Shown in pieces: positions 1 through 5,179 of a DNA stretch of 5,179 nucleotides; positions within the stretch are counted from its first letter, which is position 1; every line of letters starts with the position of its first letter. Both the position numbers and the translations under genes were made by a program. The notes below the pieces were generated by a model. That model ran no database searches. It was not told where the DNA came from and saw nothing but the letters and a program-made list of their open reading frames with translations. The stretch is from DATARH01 sp046724035 (GTDB taxonomy: Bacteria; Pseudomonadota; Alphaproteobacteria; ATCC43930; CGMCC-115725): positions 1 through 5,179 of the forward strand of contig JBKOVT010000052.1 in NCBI GenBank assembly GCA_046724035.1, in the 5' to 3' direction.

Positions 1-620
<620 letters not shown>

Positions 621-635
621 GGTTCGTCTACTCCC

Positions 636-950
636 TTACGCAGCTTTCCGAGCCGCGGCGCCGGGCTCGATGATGCCCATGATGTCGGACTCTTTCATGA
701 TGATGAGGTCCTCGCCGTCGAGCTTGACCTCGGTTCCTGACCACTTGCCGAACAGCACGCGGTCGCCGCTCTTGACGTCCAGCGGCTGAATCTTGCCATC
801 CTCTCCCCGGGCCCCGGGGCCGACCGCGACCACCTCGCCCTCCATCGGCTTTTCCTTCGCCGTATCGGGGATGATGATGCCGCCCGCGGTCTTCTCTTCC
901 GCTTCGACGCGCCGCACCACGACGCGGTCATGCAACGGACGGAATCCCAT
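636..950 (-). CDS. groES: 10 kDa co-chaperonin GroES
   Basis: GroES is the heptameric lid that caps GroEL and drives substrate encapsulation in the cytosol. The 104-residue product starts MGFRPLHDRVVVRRVEAEEK and has the full family pattern: the mobile loop around residues 17-34 with the GGIIIPDTA motif, the roof-loop region with VVAVGPGAR, and the C-terminal VLFGKWSGTEVKLDGEDLIIMKESDIMGII. The length is typical of the family (about 95-105). An in-frame ATG nine codons upstream (977) also exists, but I chose 950 because a perfect AGGAGG lies six bases before it and because the family starts at this point; the extra residues MSERARRFN overlap the leader. It is first in the groES-groEL operon, controlled by the CIRCE site at 984-1010. 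Confidence 0.98.
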   Translation of the reverse strand: MGFRPLHDRVVVRRVEAEEKTAGGIIIPDTAKEKPMEGEVVAVGPGARGEDGKIQPLDVKSGDRVLFGKWSGTEVKLDGEDLIIMKESDIMGIIEPGAAARKAA

Positions 951-956
951 GTTAAA

Positions 957-962
957 CCTCCT
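957..962 (-). promoter_or_regulatory. Ribosome binding site of groES
   Basis: On the minus strand this reads AGGAGG, a perfect anti-Shine-Dalgarno complement, six bases before the ATG at 950. It decides the groES start against the upstream in-frame ATG at 977. Confidence 0.9.
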
Positions 963-983
963 CGCACGCTCTGACAATTTGCG

Positions 984-1010
984 TTAGCACTCTCAGCCTG
1001 AGAGTGCTGC
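984..1010 (-). promoter_or_regulatory. CIRCE operator (HrcA binding site) of groESL
   Basis: The CIRCE consensus is TTAGCACTC-N9-GAGTGCTAA. On the plus strand the site reads TTAGCACTC, a nine-base spacer TCAGCCTGA, then GAGTGCTGC, so one arm is perfect and the other matches 7 of 9. HrcA represses heat-shock operons by binding this element and is released when GroEL is titrated by unfolded protein. The operator overlaps the expected transcription start of the groES promoter, the usual position for steric repression. The spacer is itself a palindrome continuous with the arms (986-1008: eleven-base arms around one central base), so the transcript could also form a strong hairpin at its 5' end. 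No hrcA gene is in the window. Confidence 0.95.
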
Positions 1011-1011
1011 T

Positions 1012-1040
1012 GATTTAGTCGGGGACGGGAACCTTGTCAA
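1012..1040 (-). promoter_or_regulatory. Probable groESL promoter
   Basis: On the minus strand a perfect -35 TTGACA (1040-1035), within CTTGACAAGG, is followed after 17 bases by a weak -10, TAAATC (1017-1012). Transcription would start near 1005, inside the CIRCE operator. The -35 context CTTGAC and the C-run just before the -10 (CCCCGACTAAAT) also resemble alphaproteobacterial RpoH promoters, so sigma32-type input in addition to HrcA is possible. The placement is strong evidence; the choice of sigma factor is inference. Confidence 0.7.
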
Positions 1041-1108
1041 GCGATCGGCGTTCCGGCCGGCGCACTGGGGACGCTCAAGCTCTGGGGCGTTGTCTGCGCC
1101 CAAGCTTT

Positions 1109-1151
1109 TTGACAAGGACAGGGTAGCGGCGCACTGTCGCCGCGTTATCAT
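1109..1151 (+). promoter_or_regulatory. Candidate promoter elements of the HtrA-like gene
   Basis: A perfect TTGACA occurs at 1109-1114, in the same TTGACAAGG context as the groESL -35 but on the other strand. The sequence 17 bases downstream (CACTGT) is a poor -10. A better -10, TATCAT at 1146-1151 (5 of 6 to TATAAT), is 31 bases away, too far to pair with that -35, and its own -35 position is poor. A promoter very probably lies here because the gene is divergent from groES, but which boxes are used is not settled. Confidence 0.35.
1126..1143. repeat. Perfect inverted repeat in the groES / HtrA-like spacer
   Basis: GCGGCG (1126-1131) and CGCCGC (1138-1143) are exact reverse complements around the six-base loop CACTGT. 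It lies between the TTGACA at 1109 and the TATCAT at 1146. No T-run follows on either strand, so it is not a standard terminator. It could be a protein-binding dyad or a leader hairpin, or a chance product of high GC. Confidence 0.4.
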
Positions 1152-1179
1152 AAGAGATTAACACGGACGAGCCGCGACG

Positions 1180-2157
1180 ATGGCGCGAACGATCGAATGG
1201 GAAATACCGGCCGAGCTTCAGCCGAAGCCGGAAGATTACGCCTTTGACCTGGATCGGGCGCTGGGGGCAGTGCTGGGGCTGCACGCCACGGTCCCCGAGG
1301 ACGCTTTTACCGCCGGGACATTGGGCACTGAGCGGGCCGGCAGCGGCGTCCTGATCCGCAAGGACGGCCTCGTCTTGACGATCGGTTATCTGATCACCGA
1401 GGCGGAGTCGATCTGGCTTACATCAAGCATCGGCGGCGCCGTCCCCGGGCATGTGCTGGCCTATGACCAGGAAACCGGATTCGGCTTGGTCCAGGCGCTC
1501 GGACGGCTTTCTGTGTCGCCGATGGAGCTTGGCACCGAAACGCGGGTCGGGGCCGGCGACCGCGTCGTCATGGCGGCCGAGGGCGGGCGGCGTCACGCGA
1601 TTGCGGCGACGGTCGTTGCCCGTCAGGAATTCGCCGGACATTGGGAATACGTGCTCGACCGGGCGATCTTCACCGCACCGGCGCATCCCTTCTGGGGCGG
1701 CGCCGCGCTGATCGCCGGCGACGGCAGCCTGATCGGCGTCGGCTCTCTGCACGTCCAGCACTCCAACGGCCGCGAGTTGCGCCGTGACGTCAACATGATC
1801 GTCCCGATCGATCTGCTGCCGCCGATTCTTGAGGATCTCCTGACCTTTGGCCGGCCCAACCGGCCGCCGCGGCCCTGGCTCGGGCTCTACGCGACCGAAG
1901 TGGATGATGCAATTGTGGTTGCCGGATTGTCTGAACGCGGTCCGGCGGTCAAGACCGGGTTGCGTCCCGGCGACCGGATCCTGGCGGTGCGCGACGAGCC
2001 CGTATCGAGCCTTGCCTCGTTCTGGCGCAGGGTTTGGGCCAGCGGGCCGGCCGGCAGCGAGGTCGTGCTGCAGGTGGTGCGCGACAACGACACTATGCGG
2101 GTGCGCATCCCCTCGGCTGACCGCTCGCGTCTGTTGAAGGCGCCGCTCCTCCATTGA
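1180..2157 (+). CDS. HtrA/DegP-like protein with PDZ domain, catalytic triad lost (probable pseudoprotease)
   Basis: This 325-residue protein has the S1C (HtrA/Deg) layout: a trypsin-like fold at about 45-215 and a PDZ domain at about 230-312 (PWLGL at 232-236, GPAVKTGLRPGDRILAV at 254-270). Aligned to family motifs, every catalytic position is changed. LTNNHVV is replaced by LTIGYLI (His to Tyr70), ETDLAV by ETGFGLV (Asp to Gly100), and GNSGGPL by PFWGGAAL (Ser to Trp172). The surrounding framework, GSGVLIRKDG at 54-63 and DGSLIGV at 181-187, is retained, which argues for a maintained fold rather than a decaying gene. There is no signal peptide or membrane segment, and an in-frame TAA at 1159-1161 excludes an upstream start, so the protein is probably cytoplasmic. 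The ribosome site (GGACGAG, 1165-1171) is weak. It diverges from groES. Its role is unknown; peptide or client binding through the PDZ domain is an inference. Confidence 0.9.
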   Translation: MARTIEWEIPAELQPKPEDYAFDLDRALGAVLGLHATVPEDAFTAGTLGTERAGSGVLIRKDGLVLTIGYLITEAESIWLTSSIGGAVPGHVLAYDQETGFGLVQALGRLSVSPMELGTETRVGAGDRVVMAAEGGRRHAIAATVVARQEFAGHWEYVLDRAIFTAPAHPFWGGAALIAGDGSLIGVGSLHVQHSNGRELRRDVNMIVPIDLLPPILEDLLTFGRPNRPPRPWLGLYATEVDDAIVVAGLSERGPAVKTGLRPGDRILAVRDEPVSSLASFWRRVWASGPAGSEVVLQVVRDNDTMRVRIPSADRSRLLKAPLLH

Positions 2158-2165
2158 GCTGCTTC

Positions 2166-2184
2166 TCCCAGCGCTGTGCTGGGA
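2166..2184. terminator. Stem-loop between convergent genes, possible bidirectional terminator
   Basis: TCCCAGC (2166-2172) and GCTGGGA (2178-2184) form a seven-base-pair stem with the loop GCTGT. It lies in the 51-base gap between the HtrA-like gene and mepA, which converge here. Neither strand has a clear U-run after the stem, so it is at best a weak intrinsic terminator; position is the main support. Confidence 0.4.
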
Positions 2185-2208
2185 CTAAATGACCGATCAA
2201 GCCTCCCG

Positions 2209-3126
2209 CTAAGGTCCGCGCGCCAGCGCTGCGCAGGCGGGGGGCATTTCCGACAGCAGGGGGCCGATCGCCGGTTCGTGCGGTATCAGATGTTTGGTGT
2301 CGCGGGTAAACCACCAATCGAGATCGGCGCCGCAACCGTCGCCCAGCGGCGGCGGCGTCTGGTTGTGGCATTCGGGCTCGCCCCTCGGGCAAGCCAGCCG
2401 GACATGGAAATGATAATTATGCCCCCACCACGGACGGATGCGCTCGAGCCACCCGCGATCCGTCCCGGCTTCGCGGCATAGAGCGCGCTTGATCGCCGGG
2501 TTGACAAAGATGCGTTCGACCTCGGGCGCGCGTGCGAAGGCTTCGAGCAGCCGGCGATGTTCTGGCCGCCATACCCGTGGGTCGATACTGCTGCCGTTAC
2601 TGTTCACGAGATCGGTCGCCGACATGTTGTCGCGCTCGGCCGGCGTCAAACGGCGGTCGGGCATGGGCGTCAGCCAGATGTCCGCATCGAGCCCCACCTG
2701 ATGCGAGCTATGGCCTGTCAGCATCGGTCCGCCGCGCGGCTGCCCGATATCGCCGACCAAAAGCCCCGGCCAATTCGCCACCGAGGGCAGTGTCGCGGCG
2801 AGCCGTTGCAAAAACCCGATCAAGATCGGATGACCCCAAGCACGGTTGCGTGACGGCCGCATGACCTGCCAGTTTGGGCCGTCGGCCGGCAGCTGAACCG
2901 CGCCGGCGACACAGCCTTTTGTATAGTCTCCGATCGGCCGCGCCGGGCCGGGTGCCGGGCTTGTTGTCAGGCCGAACACGCGCTTGGCGGCATCGGCCGG
3001 CAGGCGTGCGAGCATGGCTTGCCGGCGCGAGGTTTCCTGGGCGACGGTGTCCTGGGCAAAAACCGAGGAGGTCAATCCCGCCGCGCTGAAAAGGGCTGCC
3101 GCCAAGCAAAGGAACGGCTTGCGCAT
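2209..3126 (-). CDS. mepA: Penicillin-insensitive murein endopeptidase MepA (peptidase M74)
   Basis: MepA is a periplasmic zinc LAS-type metallopeptidase that cuts cross-links between peptidoglycan stem peptides and is not inhibited by penicillin. The 305-residue product has a signal peptide at about 1-24 (basic start, hydrophobic 5-18, likely cleavage after VFA). The first zinc motif, GHSSHQVGLDADIW, at 138-151 supplies His139, His142 and Asp149. The second, WGHNYHFHVRLACP, at 234-247 supplies His236, His239 and His241. Six cysteines in the mature part (72, 217, 246, 253, 265, 298) match in order and spacing the three disulfides of E. coli MepA, predicting pairs 72-298, 217-265 and 246-253. 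The protein is therefore probably active and exported. The start is supported by GAGGGG (3140-3135), eight bases before the ATG. It converges with the HtrA-like gene and diverges from divK. The E. coli comparison is from memory of the family. Confidence 0.96.
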   Translation of the reverse strand: MRKPFLCLAAALFSAAGLTSSVFAQDTVAQETSRRQAMLARLPADAAKRVFGLTTSPAPGPARPIGDYTKGCVAGAVQLPADGPNWQVMRPSRNRAWGHPILIGFLQRLAATLPSVANWPGLLVGDIGQPRGGPMLTGHSSHQVGLDADIWLTPMPDRRLTPAERDNMSATDLVNSNGSSIDPRVWRPEHRRLLEAFARAPEVERIFVNPAIKRALCREAGTDRGWLERIRPWWGHNYHFHVRLACPRGEPECHNQTPPPLGDGCGADLDWWFTRDTKHLIPHEPAIGPLLSEMPPACAALARGP

Positions 3127-3198
3127 GTTCTTGTCCCCTCTTTACCGCCCGTCAACCGGCTGGACCGACGATTGAGGGGCGCCGACGCTCCGACCTAT

Positions 3199-3236
3199 CA
3201 GATCTTCGAAATTGCCATAAATTTCGATTAAATCTG
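3199..3236. promoter_or_regulatory. AT-rich imperfect dyad in the mepA-divK spacer
   Basis: TCGAAATT (3206-3213) and AATTTCGA (3220-3227) are exact reverse complements around GCCATA. Outer arms CAGAT (3199-3203) and ATCTG (3232-3236) extend the symmetry with a small asymmetric interruption. The patch is clearly more AT-rich than its surroundings and lies between the divergent starts of mepA and divK, so it is a candidate operator or shared promoter region. It lacks a terminator-like T-run after the stem. Confidence 0.45.
3217..3231 (+). promoter_or_regulatory. Possible CtrA box upstream of divK
   Basis: The CtrA full site is TTAA-N7-TTAA. Here ATAA (3217-3220) is followed after seven bases by TTAA (3228-3231), 7 of 8 matches, about 70 bases before the divK start. 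In Caulobacter divK belongs to the CtrA-controlled genes, which makes the position sensible. One mismatch in an AT-rich patch can arise by chance, so this is tentative. Confidence 0.3.
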
Positions 3237-3302
3237 CTGGTTCGGCTATCATTCGTTGATTCGGAGACAGTGCGTAAAGGCAGCAGGCGAAGAACTTTAT
3301 TG

Positions 3303-3713
3303 ATGTCATCCAATGAGCCTCAGAGGTCCGCCCCAAAACGCATCCTGATCGTCGAAGACAATGAGCTGAACATGAAGCTCTTGAACGATGTTCTGGAAGC
3401 CTACGGGTACGACATCATCAAGACCGCCAGCGGCGCGGCGGTCCTCGAACTCGCGCGTCAGCACGGGCCCGATCTGATTCTGATCGACATCCAGCTTCCC
3501 GATATCTCAGGGCTGGAGGCCGTGCGACAGCTCAAAGGGGACGCGCAAACCAAAGCCATTCCGGTCATTGCCGTTACCGCCTTTGCGATGGCCGGCGACG
3601 AGCGCCGCGCGCTCGAGAGCGGGTGCGATGGCTATATCGCCAAACCGATTATGCTTCGCGAGTTTCTCCTGACCGTGGAAAATTTTCTTGGCCGCAGGCC
3701 CGCAAAAGGCTGA
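3303..3713 (+). CDS. divK: DivK-type single-domain response regulator
   Basis: DivK is a stand-alone receiver domain that, in Caulobacter and relatives, is phosphorylated and dephosphorylated by DivJ and PleC and acts through DivL and CckA to control CtrA and the timing and polarity of cell division. The 136-residue product is one receiver domain with no output domain. It has the acidic pocket Glu18/Asp19, phosphoacceptor Asp62 in LILIDIQLPDISGLE, Thr92 in AVTAFAM and Lys114 in IAKPI. The DivK-specific stretch VEDNELNMKLLND at 17-29 separates it from generic CheY-like proteins. I chose ATG 3303; a GTG at 3270 would add eleven residues, but its only GGAG lies three bases away. The chosen start also lacks a strong ribosome site (AGGCGA, 12 bases upstream). 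The N-terminus is roughly ten residues longer than Caulobacter DivK. No pleD follows, unlike in Caulobacter. Confidence 0.93.
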   Translation: MSSNEPQRSAPKRILIVEDNELNMKLLNDVLEAYGYDIIKTASGAAVLELARQHGPDLILIDIQLPDISGLEAVRQLKGDAQTKAIPVIAVTAFAMAGDERRALESGCDGYIAKPIMLREFLLTVENFLGRRPAKG

Positions 3714-3852
3714 CAAGCGCCTCGCCGAGACAGCGGCGGGCCGGGGCCGATCTGCGAATCGCGCCGCAGGACCGCCAGCGCCGAACGCGTCAGAGTCACA
3801 AAAGCCGGGAGCCGGGCCAAGACCCGTCCGCCCCGAGGTTGTGTAGTTTCGA

Positions 3853-3880
3853 GTGACGGAACGGCCTCAGGGGCGATAAT
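3853..3880 (+). promoter_or_regulatory. Probable promoter of the DUF6197-like gene and maiA
   Basis: GTGACG (3853-3858, 4 of 6 to TTGACA) and GATAAT (3875-3880, 5 of 6 to TATAAT) are 16 bases apart. Transcription would start near 3887, giving a leader of under 20 bases that includes the strong ribosome site GGGAGG (3893-3898). The remaining spacer after divK (3714-3852) shows no clear terminator or gene. Confidence 0.5.
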
Positions 3881-3885
3881 ATCGC
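3873..3885. promoter_or_regulatory. Perfect palindrome over the -10 box, possible operator
   Basis: GCGATA and TATCGC are exact reverse complements around a single A and cover the predicted -10 element GATAAT. A dyad in this position could hold a repressor. No regulator gene is adjacent, so the binding protein is unknown. Confidence 0.4.
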
Positions 3886-3903
3886 GTTCAGCGGGAGGTA
3901 CTC

Positions 3904-4416
3904 ATGCCCTTTGATGCGACACCGATCATTGGCCAGGCAGAGACGATCTCCACCGTTAATCAAGCCGCCTTCGATATCAGCGCTCTCTTCGAGACGACCG
4001 ATCATCCAAGGCTCAGGCCGATACCGCCTTGGCATTCGAGCCTCCACCCGGAACGTATCGGCGGTACGCTTCGGGTGTTGGTGCGGGCCCGCGAACTGCT
4101 CGCCGATGAGCAGCGCTGGTGCCGGCGGACCTACGCCCGCGGCTGGCGCGGTATCCCGGTTCCGGTGCAATCGGCGGGAGCCCACCGCTTCTGCGCCCTT
4201 GGCGCGATCATGCGGGCCGGCGGCGAGCTCGAGCTCCCGATCGATGATGCCCACAGCGTCCTCGAATGGCAGACGGTGCGCCCGGTCCAGGACTGGAACG
4301 ATGATCCGGTGCAGAGCCATCGTGATGTGCTCGCGGCCTTCGACGCTTGCATTATCTCGATAGAGCGGAGCAGCGCTTCCCGTGGCGGCACTAGCGGAGT
4401 AGTTTCACGCCGCTGA
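3904..4416 (+). CDS. DUF6197-like protein of unknown function
   Basis: The 170-residue product has no signal peptide or membrane segment. Its first 50 residues look variable. Residues 55-150 carry a pattern that I recognise as DUF6197-like: a helix TLRVLVRARELLADEQRW (55-72) ending in tryptophan, a short Cys/Arg-rich stretch (CRRTYARG, 73-80), the core HRFCALGAIMRA (94-105), and WNDDPVQSHRDVLAAFDACI (131-150), where WND and the spaced His-x-x-Val-Leu match the family's end motif. Cysteines are at 73, 97 and 149; nothing resembles a known active site. The tail (152-170) is rich in Ser, Gly and Arg and probably disordered. A GGGAGG ribosome site lies five bases before the ATG. The gene is 27 bases upstream of maiA on the same strand with no terminator between, so co-transcription is likely. 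The family name is from memory and no function is established to my knowledge. Confidence 0.8.
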   Translation: MPFDATPIIGQAETISTVNQAAFDISALFETTDHPRLRPIPPWHSSLHPERIGGTLRVLVRARELLADEQRWCRRTYARGWRGIPVPVQSAGAHRFCALGAIMRAGGELELPIDDAHSVLEWQTVRPVQDWNDDPVQSHRDVLAAFDACIISIERSSASRGGTSGVVSRR

Positions 4417-4443
4417 TCGGGGCTTCGGGCGGCGGGGGGCGCC

Positions 4444-5088
4444 ATGAAACTCTACGGGTATTTCCGCTCGTCCGCGGCGTTTCGCGTCCGTATTGCGCTC
4501 AATCTCAAAAACCTCGATTACGAGAGCGCCTTTATCCATTTGCGGCGCGGCGATCAGCGGCAGCCCGGGTTTCTCGATGTCAACCCGCAGGGGTTGGTGC
4601 CAGCGCTCGAAACCGACGACGCGCTGCTCATCCAATCGCTGCCCATCATCGAATATCTCGACGAGACATATCCCTCACCGCCGCTCTTGCCGCGCGATGC
4701 GAAGGGCCGCGCCCGGGTCCGGGCATTGGCGGCGATCGTCGCGTGCGACGTCCATCCGATCAACAATCTCCGGGTGCTCCGCTACCTGCTTCGACCGCTT
4801 GGCCATGACGAAGCGGCCGTCGAGACGTGGTACAATCACTGGATCGCCGAGGGGTTCGGCGCTCTGGAACGGCTCTTGGCCGGAGACGGCCAAACAGGCC
4901 GATTCTGTCACGGCGATACGCCCGGACTGGCCGATGTCGTGCTCGTGCCACAGGTGTTCAATGCGCACCGGTATCAGAGCCTGGACCTGACGCCCTATCC
5001 GACGATCGTCAGGATCTATGAGACCTGCCTAAACATCAACGCGTTCGCGGCCGCGCATCCGGACCGCCAGCCCGACCGCGAACCGTGA
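4444..5088 (+). CDS. maiA: Maleylacetoacetate isomerase (zeta-class glutathione S-transferase)
   Basis: MaiA isomerises maleylacetoacetate to fumarylacetoacetate, using glutathione, in the homogentisate branch of tyrosine and phenylalanine breakdown in the cytosol. The 214-residue product matches the usual length. The thioredoxin-like N-domain (1-about 82) opens YGYFRSSAAFRVRIALNLK, with the zeta active-site serines Ser9/Ser10; Gln64-Ser65 in IQSLPIIEYLDE is the glutathione-binding pair and VNPQGLVPAL (46-55) carries the cis-proline Pro53. The helical C-domain has the zeta signature CDVHPINNLRVL at 101-112 and ends AAHPDRQPDREP. The usual SSCS motif is SSAA here, a variant common in bacterial members. 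A G-rich ribosome site (around 4434-4439) precedes the ATG. No homogentisate dioxygenase or fumarylacetoacetase gene is in view, so the substrate is inferred from family; maleylpyruvate isomerase activity is the alternative. Confidence 0.93.
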   Translation: MKLYGYFRSSAAFRVRIALNLKNLDYESAFIHLRRGDQRQPGFLDVNPQGLVPALETDDALLIQSLPIIEYLDETYPSPPLLPRDAKGRARVRALAAIVACDVHPINNLRVLRYLLRPLGHDEAAVETWYNHWIAEGFGALERLLAGDGQTGRFCHGDTPGLADVVLVPQVFNAHRYQSLDLTPYPTIVRIYETCLNINAFAAAHPDRQPDREP

Positions 5089-5105
5089 TCGCGCAACGAG
5101 GACCG

Positions 5106-5179
5106 ATGAACATTCCCGCTGTGGTTCGTGCCCTTTCGGGCGCGCTGGTGCTCGGCATAGGCGGGTGCAGTTCGCTGGC
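5106..5179 (+). CDS. Probable lipoprotein, N-terminal fragment (runs off the right edge)
   Basis: Only 24 codons are visible, beginning MNIPAVVRALSGALVLGIGG and followed by Cys21-Ser-Ser-Leu. There is one basic residue (Arg8), a hydrophobic stretch from about 9 to 18, and a lipobox-like I-G-G-C, so the product is probably cleaved before Cys21, lipid-modified and anchored in the envelope. A GAGG lies four bases before the ATG. The gap to the maiA stop is 17 bases on the same strand, so it may be the third gene of that operon. The family cannot be told from this fragment. Confidence 0.65.
   Translation, partial: MNIPAVVRALSGALVLGIGGCSSL

Noticed and set aside
951..977. ATG at 977 as the groES start
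   Set aside because: The perfect AGGAGG at 962-957 would lie inside the gene, and GroES proteins start at the MGFRPLHDR position.
1075..1284. A 69-codon minus-strand open frame between groES and the HtrA-like gene
   Set aside because: It overlaps the start of the HtrA-like gene and its promoter region, and its product has no recognisable features.
1423..2154. A 243-codon open frame on the minus strand, opposite the HtrA-like gene
   Set aside because: It lies wholly antisense to a gene with clear domain motifs. Its translation is low-complexity and rich in Arg, His, Asp and Pro with no recognisable motif, as expected from the reverse strand of GC-rich coding DNA.
1180..2157. Reading the HtrA-like gene as an active DegP protease
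   Set aside because: No His, Asp or Ser remains at the triad positions in the motif-by-motif alignment, and no signal peptide is present.
2532..2864. Plus-strand open frames across mepA
   Set aside because: They are antisense to mepA, which has a signal peptide, zinc motifs and all six cysteines; the plus-strand products are Arg/Ala-rich shadows.
3270..3302. GTG at 3270 as the divK start
   Set aside because: GGAG is only three bases from it, and the added residues MRKGSRRRTLL are not typical of DivK, whose receiver domain starts within a few residues of the N-terminus.
3142..3336. A 64-codon minus-strand open frame across the mepA-divK spacer
   Set aside because: It would overlap the divK start, has no recognisable motif or convincing ribosome site, and covers the regulatory dyad.
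3796..4320. A 174-codon open frame on the minus strand, opposite the DUF6197-like gene
   Set aside because: The plus-strand gene has a strong ribosome site and conserved motifs; the antisense product shows none.

Overview
The window reads as a chromosomal segment from a GC-rich alphaproteobacterium. The evidence is a DivK-type single-domain response regulator (a hallmark of alphaproteobacterial cell-cycle control), a groES-groEL operon with a CIRCE (HrcA) operator, and a bacterial zeta-class GST of the maleylacetoacetate isomerase type. I cannot assign a genus from sequence reading alone; Hyphomicrobiales or Rhodospirillales are plausible. I saw no mobile element, tRNA, rRNA or CRISPR array.

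Layout. Positions 1-950 (minus strand) hold groES and the first 206 codons of groEL, 15 bases apart, with a CIRCE operator and a sigma70/RpoH-like promoter upstream (984-1040). Divergent from groES, 1180-2157 (plus) encodes a 325-residue HtrA/DegP-fold protein with a PDZ domain. All three catalytic-triad positions appear substituted and there is no signal peptide, so it looks like a cytoplasmic pseudoprotease. It converges, across a short stem-loop, on mepA (2209-3126, minus), a secreted LAS-type murein endopeptidase with its zinc ligands and six disulfide cysteines intact. Divergent from mepA is divK (3303-3713, plus). The AT-rich spacer between them holds an imperfect dyad and a near-match to a CtrA box. 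From 3904 onward is a probable plus-strand operon: a DUF6197-like protein of unknown function, maiA (maleylacetoacetate isomerase), and the first 24 codons of a probable lipoprotein.

How the genes relate. The left third is protein quality control: GroES/GroEL folding plus an HtrA-like protein that has probably kept binding but lost proteolysis. The middle pairs envelope remodelling (MepA) with cell-cycle signalling (DivK). The right third joins tyrosine/phenylalanine catabolism (MaiA) to two poorly characterised products. The items most worth a second look are the triad-less HtrA protein beside groESL, the mepA-divK spacer, and the DUF6197-like gene whose predicted promoter carries a perfect palindrome over its -10 box.
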